Shown here one piece after another: positions 33,095 through 46,230 of a DNA stretch of 64,000 bases. The translations under genes were made by a program, and so were the position numbers. Origin of the DNA: an uncultured Hyphomicrobiales bacterium (GTDB taxonomy: Bacteria; Pseudomonadota; Alphaproteobacteria; Rhizobiales; Devosiaceae). The notes under the pieces are model-generated. The model saw only the letters and a program-made list of their open reading frames with translations. It had not been told where the DNA came from and ran no database searches. Location: contig CAIKKY010000010.1 in assembly GCA_903828145.1 (NCBI GenBank), forward strand, positions 1-64,000, written 5' to 3'. Position 1 is the stretch's first letter; each line of letters starts with the position of its first letter.

Positions 33095-33414
33095 TCAAAC
33101 ACGCCTTCGAACATGAACCTGAGGGTCTGCTGCTGGCATGACGGGCAGAAGTGGCGGCCTTCTGTCAGGTCGATCTGGTTCTCCTCGACGAATGAAGCCC
33201 AGTCCTTTGGGGTCGTGGTCCGTCCATAGGGGGTGATGCGGGTGGAGCCGCATCTCCCGCATCGGGGCCGTTGAGCCAGCAGGTTCACGGCAGTGACCTC
33301 AGCGCACTTTTCGCAATGGACGGGCCAGGAGTACCGGCTGGGATCAAACCCGAAGCCCTGAGCAACGCTGAGTGCCAGGCCACAGGTGCAGGTAGCGCGT
33401 AAGATAAGTCCCAA
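33091..33414 (-). CDS. Small zinc-ribbon protein, unknown function
   Basis: 107 aa from TTG with GGGAGGG about 8 nt upstream. Eight cysteines are laid out as four knuckles: 9/11 (CTC), 34/37 (CEKC), 52/55 (CGRC) and 90/93 (CPSC), which could hold two zinc ions. The middle has YGRTTTPKDWASFVEEN. No enzyme motif. It resembles small nucleic-acid-associated zinc-ribbon proteins but I do not recognise the family. Its 3' end overlaps the rirA stop on the other strand. Confidence 0.65.
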   Translation of the reverse strand: MGLILRATCTCGLALSVAQGFGFDPSRYSWPVHCEKCAEVTAVNLLAQRPRCGRCGSTRITPYGRTTTPKDWASFVEENQIDLTEGRHFCPSCQQQTLRFMFEGVFD

Positions 33415-33594
33415 GAGTGAAGCCCTCCCCGGTGCTGCAACCGTGATGTGAAACGCGGATCACTTTATCCACCCCGGGTGACAAAGGCTGTCGTGCTTGC
33501 GCTGGGCGCGCATCGTCCACGCCCCGTAGAGCCCGGTTGATCGCAGACCCTGCCTCGTCTACTCAGGGCGCGACCTTATTGATCGGACCCCCCT

Positions 33595-35406
<1,812 letters not shown>

Positions 35407-36291
35407 ATGCCCGAACTGCCCGAGGTCGAAACCGTCCGGCGCGGCCTCGCCCCCTGGTTAACCGGGGCGCGTATCCTTGAGGTTGATCTCAGGCGCCCCG
35501 ATCTGCGCTTTCCTTTCCCGGAGGGCTTCGCCAAGGCGCTCGAAGGCGCGACCATCACCGGGGTCGACCGGCGGGCGAAATATCTGCTGGTCCGGCTGTC
35601 CACCGGGCACACCTGGCTCAGCCACCTCGGCATGACCGGCAGCTACCGCTTTGAGAAATTCACCTTCAAAGAGGCCAGCCGCTATTACGAGCCGACCATT
35701 GTGGCCAACCATGACCATATGCTCATGCGGCTTGAGCACCCGCAGCACGGACCGCTGCACCTTTTGTACAATGATCCACGACGCTTCGGCTTCATGGCGC
35801 TGTTCCGCAATGAGGCCGATAGTCCGTTTCTCGCGGACCTTGGCCCGGAGCCTTTTTCCAACAGCTTCAATGCCCGCGACATGGCGGATCGCTTTCAGAA
35901 GAAAGCCACACCGATCAAGGCGGCGCTGCTCGATCAGCGCGTGGTGGCGGGCCTCGGCAATATCTATGTGAGCGAGGCGCTGTATCGCGCCCATATCCGC
36001 CCTGATGTGAAAGCGCAGACGCTTGTGACGGCCCGGGGCGAGCCCAGCGTGCGACTCGACCTCCTCGCGCGCGCCGTGCGCGATGTGCTCACCGAAGCGA
36101 TTGAGGCGGGCGGATCGACCCTCCGCGATTTCCGCGATGCCGATGGCGGGTCGGGCTATTTCCAGCACAGTTTCAAAGTTTACGACCGCGAGGGTGAGCC
36201 CTGTCCGACACCCGGCTGTGCCGGGGTGATCGAGCGGATCGTGCAATCGGGGCGGTCGAGTTTCTTCTGCCCGGTCTGCCAGACCGGCTGA
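35407..36291 (+). CDS. mutM: Formamidopyrimidine-DNA glycosylase
   Basis: 294 aa. PELPEVETVRRGL at the mature N-terminus (Pro2 nucleophile, Glu3), RRAKYLLVRL with the conserved Lys, the H2TH helix with GLGNIYVSEALYRA, and a C-terminal zinc finger CPTPGC...FFCPVC. The first pair is C-x4-C, as in many alphaproteobacteria. It removes 8-oxoguanine and cuts at the lesion. The gene begins immediately after the uup stop and probably shares its transcript. Confidence 0.95.
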   Translation: MPELPEVETVRRGLAPWLTGARILEVDLRRPDLRFPFPEGFAKALEGATITGVDRRAKYLLVRLSTGHTWLSHLGMTGSYRFEKFTFKEASRYYEPTIVANHDHMLMRLEHPQHGPLHLLYNDPRRFGFMALFRNEADSPFLADLGPEPFSNSFNARDMADRFQKKATPIKAALLDQRVVAGLGNIYVSEALYRAHIRPDVKAQTLVTARGEPSVRLDLLARAVRDVLTEAIEAGGSTLRDFRDADGGSGYFQHSFKVYDREGEPCPTPGCAGVIERIVQSGRSSFFCPVCQTG

Positions 36292-36498
36292 GCCCGGCGC
36301 GAACAGCGCCCCGTCCTGGCAAAACGGCGAGCGGGCGCCGCTGAATCCGGCAAACCGGGGGAATCCAGTTGACGAGGGCCCGGTCCGGGCACTATACAGC
36401 GCCCAAGTTGGCGGCTGGATTGCCGCCTCACTGTTTTTCATCGCCCGTGGTTCTGGCTCGTCGAGCTCGGCCATTGGGGTCGCGCCAAAGAGGAATTG

Positions 36499-36765
36499 AT
36501 GGCCAATACGCCCTCCGCCAAGAAGGCCACCCGCAAAATTGCGGCTCGTACGGCCGTGAACAAGTCGCGCCGTTCGCGCATGCGCACCTTCGTGCGTAAG
36601 GTCGAGGAATCGATCACCGGTGGCGATCACGCCGGTTCGATGTCGGCCCTGCAGGCCGCCGCCCGTGAAATCGTCCGCGCCGCGCAGAAGGGCATCATCC
36701 ACGCCAATGCTGCCTCGCGTAAGGTTTCGCGCCTGAACGCCCGCATCAAGGCGCTCAAGGCCTAA
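36499..36765 (+). CDS. rpsT: 30S ribosomal protein S20
   Basis: 88 aa, highly basic helical protein: [48 protein letters not shown]. It binds 16S rRNA. The ATG is preceded by AGAGGAA; an adjacent TTG 3 bases earlier is rejected. A strong terminator follows, separating it from dnaA; the rpsT-dnaA order is conserved in Rhizobiales. Confidence 0.97.
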   Translation: MANTPSAKKATRKIAARTAVNKSRRSRMRTFVRKVEESITGGDHAGSMSALQAAAREIVRAAQKGIIHANAASRKVSRLNARIKALKA

Positions 36766-36794
36766 GTCGTCCTACAATTGGACAAGAGTTTAGA

Positions 36795-36817
36795 GGGCCC
36801 CCATGGGGCCCTTTTTT
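36795..36817 (+). terminator. Intrinsic terminator of rpsT
   Basis: Perfect 7-bp stem GGGCCCC/GGGGCCC with a 3-nt loop followed by six T, 30 bp after the rpsT stop. Confidence 0.93.
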
Positions 36818-37568
36818 GTTGTTCAGCAACGAAACTGAGTCGGCGCACCAAAAGCAGGTCGACATGACCGTTTTTGCCGCGCCGCGCACCGCCCACCGAA
36901 TGGTTAATAAAGTGTGGCACGTTTACGACACTTTTTGTTTGACCACAGCGACGTTCCAAAAATGCATTATTCCTGAAGGGGTTCCCCGTCTCTCGACGCA
37001 GATTTACCCCCCGTTTTGGGGAACAATTTTGCCAAGTGGCAGCGCTATCATACCGTGACTCTCTTATAACAAATAACCCGTAACTACCTGATTCCTCCTT
37101 GAGTCACAGGCTGTTGGAATTTTTGCGCCCTGAGCGGCCCGTGAAAGGTTTTTCCCGGGTGGATGAGTCAACCCCCTCCGAGCAAAAAACCCCGGTTGAT
37201 CCGGCCAAAGCGCCCGTCTAGGATGCACTGGTCGATCGGCGGGACGGAGTTGAATGCGGACGTCGAACGGCACTTAGGTCGGGACTGTGGTTCTCGGCAG
37301 CGGCTTCGCGTGACTACTGAAGACGTTGGGCAGTAAAGAGACAAAAAGTTCGGGGCCGCTCTTGTGAGTATATGTAGTAATTCTTTTGCCCGATCTTCCT
37401 GAGGGCACGTACGGGCCGTTTACACTGGTCCGGTTCAAGTAAAAAAGAGAATATAGGGCCGCAATTGCGTTGTGTTGCGGTGAATAAACCTGCCCGGTGA
37501 ACGGGTAGGCGGAATTGGCGGAGCCGTGCCATCTGGTGCGGCGATTTGAACGGCTGGGGCAAGATTTT
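36818..37568. other. 750-bp intergenic region upstream of dnaA
   Basis: No credible gene is seen; the short frames on both strands have no coding character. It is AT-richer than neighbouring coding DNA. It contains a cluster of GANTC sites (annotated separately), short inverted repeats such as CCCC...GGGG near 37010, and the dnaA leader. I found no exact TTATCCACA-type DnaA box, so an origin here is not shown. A TTG at 37515 would extend dnaA by 18 codons. Confidence 0.7.
37057..37169. promoter_or_regulatory. Cluster of four GANTC (CcrM methylation) sites upstream of dnaA
   Basis: GACTC at 37057, GATTC at 37090, GAGTC at 37101 and 37165: four sites in 113 bp, with a fifth at 36837. By base composition one per roughly 250-300 bp is expected. 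CcrM methylates GANTC in a cell-cycle-dependent manner in alphaproteobacteria, and dnaA transcription in Caulobacter responds to it. The cluster is a fair candidate for the same control. Confidence 0.6.
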
Positions 37569-39065
37569 ATGGCGACGAATGCGGCAACGAGCCATTCTGA
37601 TATCAGCAAAACCGGGGCGACCGGCGGGAAGGGCCAGACAGTTCCTCATTCCGAGATTTTCCAGCGCGTTCGGGCCCGTCTGAAGGCCGCCGTTGGTGAA
37701 GACGTCTTCAATTCATGGTTCGCCCGGCTAGAGCTGGAAGAGGTCGTTGACGAAGTCGCGCATCTTTCGGTCCCCACGCGGTTCCTGTGCTCCTGGGTGC
37801 AGTCGAATTACGGCGACAAGATTCTCGATGCCCTGCGGGCCGAGCAGCCGGCCGTCAGCCGCCTCCACATGACCGTTCGGGTCAATGGCCAGGCCCGTCC
37901 CCGCCTTAACCCCGTCGAGCAGGCTGTGGCCGCTTCAGAGCCGGAGGCCGTTTCGAGCCCGGCGATGCCGCAGCGCGGTGTGCGCGAAAGCTTTGGCGCC
38001 CCGCCCAAGGGCGATGCGCTCTCCGGCAGTGCGCTTGACCCGAAAATGACCTTCGACAATTTCGTCTCCGGCGGCAGCAATGAGATGGCCCTTCAGGTGG
38101 CCCGTCAGGTCGCCAGCGCCGCGCTGAACAACGCCGTGAGCTTCAATCCGGTCTACATCCATTCGAGCGTCGGGCTCGGCAAGTCGCACCTGCTCAATGC
38201 CATTGCCTGGGCCTCGGGTGCCGCTGAAGCGGGCCGTAACATCGTTTATCTGACCGCCGACCATTTCATGTACCACTTCATCACCGCCGTGCAGCGCCAG
38301 TCCGCGCTCGGCTTCAAGGAGTGGCTGCGGCGGGTCGATCTCCTGCTCATCGACGACATGCAGTTTTTGCAGGGCAAATCGGCCACTGAATTCGGCCACA
38401 CGCTGGGCACGCTGCTCACCGGGGCCAAACAGGTGGTGGTGGCGGGCGATGCAGCGCCGCGCGATCTTGAAATGCTCGATGAGCGGGTGCGCTCGCGCCT
38501 TTCGGGCGGGCTGGTCGTTCCGATCACGTCATTCGATCTCGACCTGCGCCGCGCCATCGTGACGCGCCGGGCCGAACAGGCGAGCCAGCGGTTCCCCGAG
38601 GCCCATTTCCCGGTGGCCGTGCTCGATTATATCGCCCGTGTCGTGGTCAGCCACGGCCGCGATCTTGATGGGGCGGTGAACCGCCTCCTGGCGGCCAATC
38701 AGCTCACCAAGGAGCCGATTACGGTTGCCCTCGCCGAGCGTACGCTGGCCGATCTGGTGCGGGCGCGTGATGCGCGCCGGGTGCGGATCGAAGATATCCT
38801 GCGCATCGTATCGCGCCACTACAAGGTGCCCCGCAACGACCTGCTGTCATCGCGCCGCTCGCGCGATGTGGTGCGGCCCCGGCAGATCGCCATGTATCTC
38901 GCCAAGTCGCTGACCTCGCGCTCCCTGCCTGAAATCGGGCGCCGCTTCGGTGGCCGCGACCACACCACCGTGCTGCACTCGGTGCGCAAGGTCGAACAGA
39001 TGATCAAGGATGATGGTGATCTGGCGCAGGAAATCGAACTTCTGAAGCGTATGCTGGAAGAGTAA
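37569..39065 (+). CDS. dnaA: Chromosomal replication initiator protein DnaA
   Basis: 498 aa. Domain I ([23 protein letters not shown], partly quoted), a Pro/Ala-rich domain II linker, AAA+ domain III with [11 protein letters not shown] Walker A and [10 protein letters not shown] Walker B, and domain IV with the DnaA signature [16 protein letters not shown]. It opens the origin and regulates transcription. An alternative TTG start 54 bp upstream is possible. Terminator follows, so dnaN has its own promoter. Confidence 0.96.
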   Translation: MATNAATSHSDISKTGATGGKGQTVPHSEIFQRVRARLKAAVGEDVFNSWFARLELEEVVDEVAHLSVPTRFLCSWVQSNYGDKILDALRAEQPAVSRLHMTVRVNGQARPRLNPVEQAVAASEPEAVSSPAMPQRGVRESFGAPPKGDALSGSALDPKMTFDNFVSGGSNEMALQVARQVASAALNNAVSFNPVYIHSSVGLGKSHLLNAIAWASGAAEAGRNIVYLTADHFMYHFITAVQRQSALGFKEWLRRVDLLLIDDMQFLQGKSATEFGHTLGTLLTGAKQVVVAGDAAPRDLEMLDERVRSRLSGGLVVPITSFDLDLRRAIVTRRAEQASQRFPEAHFPVAVLDYIARVVVSHGRDLDGAVNRLLAANQLTKEPITVALAERTLADLVRARDARRVRIEDILRIVSRHYKVPRNDLLSSRRSRDVVRPRQIAMYLAKSLTSRSLPEIGRRFGGRDHTTVLHSVRKVEQMIKDDGDLAQEIELLKRMLEE

Positions 39066-39072
39066 AAACAAA

Positions 39073-39099
39073 GGGCACCGGCTGGTGCCCTTATTTTTT
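39073..39099 (+). terminator. Intrinsic terminator of dnaA
   Basis: Stem GGGCACC/GGTGCCC with a 4-nt loop, followed by TTATTTTTT, right after the dnaA stop. Confidence 0.92.
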
Positions 39100-39310
39100 G
39101 GCCCCAAGCAGGCGTTACCTTTTGAGGTAACAATCGGGGCCTCCCTCGGGATGTCCTGATTTTTCGCCGGGGCGGGACCGCCGGTTTGAAACCCTGTGTC
39201 CGGCAGGGGCTGCCGCTTGCATTGGCGCGGGGAAAACGGCAATGTCTGCGCCCGGAAATGGGCCGGGGCACGTAGTTTCCGCAACGCATGAGTCACTGGG
39301 GCAAGAAGAC

Positions 39311-40426
39311 ATGAAGGTCACACTCGAGCGCAATCACCTGCTCAAGTCGCTGGGGCATGTCCACCGGGTGGTCGAGCGGCGCAACACCTATCCCATTCTC
39401 GCCAATGTGCTGATGTCGGCCAAGGATGGCGGGCTCGATCTGCGCGCCACCGACCTCGATATCGAAGTCACCGAAATGGTGCCGGCCATGGTCGGCACGC
39501 CCGGTGTCACCACCGTACCTGCGCATACCCTCTACGATATCGTGCGCAAACTGGCCGATGGCGCCGAAGTCCGGCTCGAAACGGCGGGTGAGCAGCTCAC
39601 CGTGTCGTCGGGCCGCTCGCGCTTCCAGTTGGCCTGCCTGTCACCGGACAGTTTCCCGGACCTCAAGTCGGGCACGTTCACCCATAGTTTCGTGCTGCCC
39701 GCCGCTACGCTGCGCGAGCTGATCGAGCGCACCCAGTTCGCGATTTCCACCGAGGAGACGCGCTATTACCTGAACGGCATCTATTTCCACACGCTCGACG
39801 TGAACGGCGAGTTGACCCTCCGCGCCGTCGCGACCGACGGGCACCGCCTCGCGCGCGCCGAAGCCGCTGCGCCCGCTGGGGCCAAGGCCATGCCCGGCAT
39901 TATCGTGCCGAAAAAGACCGTCTCCGAAGTCCAGAAGCTGCTCGAAGGCGCCGATGGCGAGGTCGCGGTCGAACTGAGCGACACCAAGATCCGCTTTACC
40001 CTCGGCAGTGTCGTGCTGCTCTCAAAGCTGATCGAGGGCACGTTCCCCGATTATGATCGGGTCACCCCCAAGAACAACGACAAGCAACTGCTGGTTGATC
40101 GCGCCACCTTCGCCACGGCCGTTGACCGTGTGTCGACCATTGCATCCGATCGCGGCGGCAAGGCCGTGAAGCTGGTACTGTCGCAGGGCCAGCTCGAACT
40201 GTCGGTCATCAACCCCGATCACGGTACGGCGTCTGAAGAGCTGGCGGTTGATTTCGAGAGCGATGCCTTCGAAATCGGGTTCAATGCGCGCTACCTGCTC
40301 GATATCATCGGCCAGATCCGCTCGGAAAATGCTGTGTTCCTGTTCAATGACGCGGGCTCGCCCACGCTCGTTCGGGAAGATGGCGCGGCCCGGGCGCTCT
40401 ATGTGTTGATGCCGATGCGGGTCTAG
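39311..40426 (+). CDS. dnaN: DNA polymerase III beta subunit (sliding clamp)
   Basis: 371 aa, three clamp domains. MKVTLERNHLLKSLGHVHRVVE at the start, TRYYLNGIYFH, ATDGHRLA and a C-terminal LYVLMPMRV that is the conserved M-P-M-R end. The protein rings DNA and holds the replicase. The ATG begins after AAGAAGAC; an upstream extension of the frame lacks similarity. It is followed by recF 21 bp downstream. Confidence 0.97.
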   Translation: MKVTLERNHLLKSLGHVHRVVERRNTYPILANVLMSAKDGGLDLRATDLDIEVTEMVPAMVGTPGVTTVPAHTLYDIVRKLADGAEVRLETAGEQLTVSSGRSRFQLACLSPDSFPDLKSGTFTHSFVLPAATLRELIERTQFAISTEETRYYLNGIYFHTLDVNGELTLRAVATDGHRLARAEAAAPAGAKAMPGIIVPKKTVSEVQKLLEGADGEVAVELSDTKIRFTLGSVVLLSKLIEGTFPDYDRVTPKNNDKQLLVDRATFATAVDRVSTIASDRGGKAVKLVLSQGQLELSVINPDHGTASEELAVDFESDAFEIGFNARYLLDIIGQIRSENAVFLFNDAGSPTLVREDGAARALYVLMPMRV

Positions 40427-40447
40427 CGGACCTAGGGGGGTGACCCC

Positions 40448-41569
40448 GTGACCGCCACCAGCCGGTCGCTGTCCCGCCTGCGGCTTACCCAGTTCCGCAA
40501 TTACCACACGGGGGCGCTCGATCTCGATCAGCGCCACCTGGTGCTGATCGGGCCCAACGGCGCCGGTAAAACCAACCTGCTCGAAGCCATTTCACTGTTC
40601 AGCCCGGGGCGGGGCCTCCGGGGTGCGGCTTTCGAAGAGCTGGCGGCACAAGGCTCCGATGGGGCCTGGGCCGTTGCCACAACCATAGAAACGCCCGATG
40701 GTCCGGTCGATATCGGCACCGGCTCGGCCCCCGATGGTGGCCGCCGCGTGCGCATCAATGGCGCGCCAGCCCGGGCGATTGAGGACATGAGCGCGTTTTT
40801 GCGTCTCCTCTGGCTTACGCCGGCCATGGATGGCCTGTTCACCGGACCGGCCAGCGACCGGCGCCGCTTTCTCGATCGGCTGGTGACCACGCTGGTGCCG
40901 GGGCATGCCGCGACGGTGAATGATTATGAAAAGGCCATGCGCCAGCGCAACAAGGTGCTGGACGAGGGCGGTGATGCCTATTGGCTCTCGGCGCTTGAAG
41001 CGCAGATGGCCGGTTTTGGCGCGGCGCTCCATTGCGCCCGTGCCGACTCGCTCGCCGATCTCGACCATCTGGCGGCGCAGGCCGGTGAAGGCGATTTCCC
41101 GGTGGCCACGCTGGGGCTGACGCCGATGATCGAGCAGGCCCTGCCGGCCACCTCGGCCGATCTCGAAGCGCTGCTGCGCGACATCTGGGCCGCTGAGCGT
41201 CCGCGGGATCGGGCCGCCGGGCGTACCCTGACCGGGCCGCACCGGGTCGATCTCACGGTAGTGCACCGCCAGAAGGCCATGCCGGCGGCGCTGGGTTCGA
41301 CCGGCGAACAGAAGGCGCTGCTGATCGGGCTGATCCTCGCCCACGCCCGCCTGGTGCGGCGCTCAGCCGGGATTGCACCCATCCTGCTGCTCGATGAAAT
41401 CGCCGCCCATCTCGATCCCAACCGGCGCGCGGCGCTGTTTTCGGCGCTCGATGCTCTGGGCTCACAATGCGTGATGACGGGTACTGATCTGATGCTGTTT
41501 GATGCGCTGGGCGCCCGCGCGCAGCGGGTTCTGGTCGAGGATGGACAGCTTGTGCGGCAGCCCGGATAG
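40448..41569 (+). CDS. recF: DNA replication and repair protein RecF
   Basis: 373 aa SMC-like ATPase: RLTQFRNYHTGALDLD, Walker A GPNGAGKTNLLEA, signature STGEQKALLIGLILAHA (partial), Walker B PILLLDEIAAHLDPNR. It loads RecA at gaps and helps replication restart. Starts with GTG after AGGGGG. No visible truncation. Confidence 0.95.
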   Translation: MTATSRSLSRLRLTQFRNYHTGALDLDQRHLVLIGPNGAGKTNLLEAISLFSPGRGLRGAAFEELAAQGSDGAWAVATTIETPDGPVDIGTGSAPDGGRRVRINGAPARAIEDMSAFLRLLWLTPAMDGLFTGPASDRRRFLDRLVTTLVPGHAATVNDYEKAMRQRNKVLDEGGDAYWLSALEAQMAGFGAALHCARADSLADLDHLAAQAGEGDFPVATLGLTPMIEQALPATSADLEALLRDIWAAERPRDRAAGRTLTGPHRVDLTVVHRQKAMPAALGSTGEQKALLIGLILAHARLVRRSAGIAPILLLDEIAAHLDPNRRAALFSALDALGSQCVMTGTDLMLFDALGARAQRVLVEDGQLVRQPG

Positions 41570-41692
41570 CACCCTGGGCCCGGTGGGCCGATTTAGTGCT
41601 GTAAACCCCCGCAAATCCGGCCTGAAATCGCCATAAGTCTTCTGTAGAGAGAGCCTATCCGCTAGATGTTTTAAGTCGAGCGACATAGCTGA

Positions 41693-44161
<2,469 letters not shown>

Positions 44162-44206
44162 GGGCGGGGCGCTTTAGCGTCCCACCCACCTCTCCTGCCG
44201 CAGGGT

Positions 44207-45070
44207 TCAGGGGCTGACTTTGAGCGCCACCAGTTCACCGGTTTGCGTCAGCGGCACGTACACCATGTCGCCCTGGGCAAACAGATCGGCTGCACCCGGA
44301 GCGAGCGTGGTCAGCTTACTCACCGCGTCGTTGCTGTAGGTATAGATGACGCCCGACGGATTATCGTCGAACACAATCAGGTCACCGACCATCGCCACGC
44401 CATCGACCATGTAGTCGCCAAAGGCACCGGCGAACTGGTTCACCGACTTGACGCCGATATCCATCACCTGAATTCCGCCCTTGGTGTCCACCGTGAAATC
44501 GGGCTTCAGCCCAACGCCCATGGACCCCACGAGCAGGCTGCCGTTGATGTAGAACAGCCCGTTGGGCAGGGTCAGGCTGTCGTCTCTGAGCAGCACTTCG
44601 GACACCCCGGCCTCCACCCTGAAAACGGTCTGGCCCGCCAGGTCGCTGACATAGACGGCTTTGCCATCCGTGGTGGCGTCGTTCAGGAACATCGCGCCAT
44701 TGAGCACATGGGTGGCGATGATCGTGCCGTCTTTGAGGCTGACTTCCACAAGGCCATTGGCATCAACGACGAACAGGCTCTCGCCAATAATCGCCATGCC
44801 CTTGGGGTCGATCAGGCCGGTGGTGAAGCTCTCGGTCACCAGCTTGCCGTCCATCGACACAACGGACAGAAAGCCGTCCGTACCGCCATCGGGCCCAAAC
44901 ACACCCATGTTGCCCACGATCAGGCGGCCATTCGCCGCGTCGGCAATCACTGATTCCGGGGATTTCAGCCCGCCAAGACGCCAGGTCTCGGTGGCCGTTT
45001 CGGCCAGAGCTGCGCCGGTTGTAGCAAGCGCCGCAATGAGGGCATGGGGAAGAGGTAGTGTCCACTGCAT
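44207..45070 (-). CDS. Secreted SMP-30/beta-propeller-like protein
   Basis: 287 aa. The N-terminus has LPHALIAALATTGAALA-ETA, a Sec signal cleaved near residue 24. The mature part is made of repeated four-strand sheets (NGRLIVGNMGVFGPDGGTDG, LIDPKGMAIIGESLFVVDANG partly quoted, ATTDGKAVYVSDLAG), as in SMP-30/gluconolactonase or NHL propellers. Active-site residues for lactonase activity cannot be confirmed. Start has GGAG 10 nt upstream. It is divergent from mbfA and shares the gap containing an Irr-type box. Confidence 0.7.
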   Translation of the reverse strand: MQWTLPLPHALIAALATTGAALAETATETWRLGGLKSPESVIADAANGRLIVGNMGVFGPDGGTDGFLSVVSMDGKLVTESFTTGLIDPKGMAIIGESLFVVDANGLVEVSLKDGTIIATHVLNGAMFLNDATTDGKAVYVSDLAGQTVFRVEAGVSEVLLRDDSLTLPNGLFYINGSLLVGSMGVGLKPDFTVDTKGGIQVMDIGVKSVNQFAGAFGDYMVDGVAMVGDLIVFDDNPSGVIYTYSNDAVSKLTTLAPGAADLFAQGDMVYVPLTQTGELVALKVSP

Positions 45071-45190
45071 GGGATGATACTCCATCTGGAATTGGACCGG
45101 GCTGCCTGCGCAAAACCCGTTTTGCACGGTCTGGGCGAATCTGTTCCTTCGAGCATCTTGCCCATATCAGCGGCTTGCACACGAGAACTT

Positions 45191-45212
45191 TTCTATATTA
45201 GAAGAATTCTAA
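45191..45212. promoter_or_regulatory. ICE-like (Irr-binding) palindromes upstream of mbfA
   Basis: Two overlapping dyads: TTCTA-TAT-TAGAA (45191-45203) and TTAGAA-GAA-TTCTAA (45198-45212). The second matches the iron control element to which Irr binds in rhizobia, where mbfA is a known target. Position, 20-40 bp before the mbfA start, fits repression under low iron. Confidence 0.75.
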
Positions 45213-45231
45213 ATGATGGCTGGAGATCCCC

Positions 45232-46215
45232 ATGCTTGAAGGCCTTTTTCAACCCGCGCGTCGCGATTTTGCCTCGCTGGACGAACGCGAAATCCTGTCG
45301 CTGGCCATTGCGGCCGAGGAAGAGGATGGGGCGATCTATGCCCGCATCGCCGAGCGCCTTGCCCCCACCTATCCCGCTTCAGCGCGCGTCTTCACCGGCA
45401 TGGCCGAGGAAGAGGATGGGCATCGCCGTCGCCTGCTTGATCTTTATGTCGAACGGTTCGGCCCGCGCCTCGTGCCGATCCGGCGCGATGATGTGCGCGG
45501 CTTTCCCGCCCGCAAGCCGCTGTGGCTGATGAAGACCATGGCCCTCGATCAGGTGCAGGGGCTGGCGTGGGAGATGGAAGTCTCCGCCCGGCGCTTTTAC
45601 GAATCCGCCGCGCAGAAAACGCAGGATGTTGCCATCCGCAAGCTCCTCGGCGATCTGGCCGCCGATGAAGGCAAGCACGCCACGAAGGCCGACCAGTTGA
45701 CCACCGATGAACTGGGCCCCGAAGAGCGCGCCAGCGAAAAGAGCGAGGAACATCGCCAGTTCGTGCTGACCTATGTGCAGCCGGGTCTGGCCGGCCTCAT
45801 GGATGGCTCGGTATCGACGCTCGCCCCGATCTTTGCGGCGGCCTTTGCCACGCAGGACACCTGGCAGACCTTTCTCGTTGGCCTGTCGGCGGCAGTGGGT
45901 GCCGGGATATCCATGGGCTTTACCGAAGCCGCGCATGATGATGGCAAGATTTCCGGGCGCGGCTCGCCGCTGAAGCGCGGTCTCGCCTCGGGCATCATGA
46001 CCGCGCTTGGCGGGCTCGGCCATGCGTTGCCATACCTGATCCCGCAATTCTGGACCGCGACCGGCGCCGCGATTGCCATCGTGTTCGTCGAACTCTGGGC
46101 CATCGCCTTTATCCAGAACAAATACATGGCCACGCCGTTCTGGCGGGCGGCCCTGCAGGTGGTTCTGGGTGGCACGCTGGTCTTTGCCGTCGGCATCATT
46201 ATCGGCTCGGCCTGA
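45232..46215 (+). CDS. mbfA: Membrane-bound ferritin MbfA (iron exporter)
   Basis: 327 aa. The N-terminal ferritin-like domain has repeated E-E-x-x-H elements: AIAAEEEDGAIY, MAEEEDGHRRRL, EMEVSARRFYESAAQ and AADEGKHA, a di-iron set. The C-terminal 140 residues form a VIT1-like membrane domain (LAGLMDGSVSTLAPIFAAAF, SMGFTEAAHDDG). MbfA exports iron and protects from peroxide in Bradyrhizobium and Agrobacterium. ICE-like palindromes upstream predict Irr control. Confidence 0.93.
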   Translation: MLEGLFQPARRDFASLDEREILSLAIAAEEEDGAIYARIAERLAPTYPASARVFTGMAEEEDGHRRRLLDLYVERFGPRLVPIRRDDVRGFPARKPLWLMKTMALDQVQGLAWEMEVSARRFYESAAQKTQDVAIRKLLGDLAADEGKHATKADQLTTDELGPEERASEKSEEHRQFVLTYVQPGLAGLMDGSVSTLAPIFAAAFATQDTWQTFLVGLSAAVGAGISMGFTEAAHDDGKISGRGSPLKRGLASGIMTALGGLGHALPYLIPQFWTATGAAIAIVFVELWAIAFIQNKYMATPFWRAALQVVLGGTLVFAVGIIIGSA

Positions 46216-46230
46216 TCGGGCGGCGGGGCC

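Noticed and set aside
33465-33473. DnaA-box-like TTATCCACC upstream of uup
   Set aside because: Single match one base off consensus with no cluster, in a short gap; a similar TTATCCACG at 25395 is inside a gene. No origin claimed.
37515-37568. TTG start extending dnaA by 18 codons
   Set aside because: Possible because AGGCGGA precedes it, but the added residues do not resemble DnaA domain I; the ATG at 37569 is kept with this caveat.
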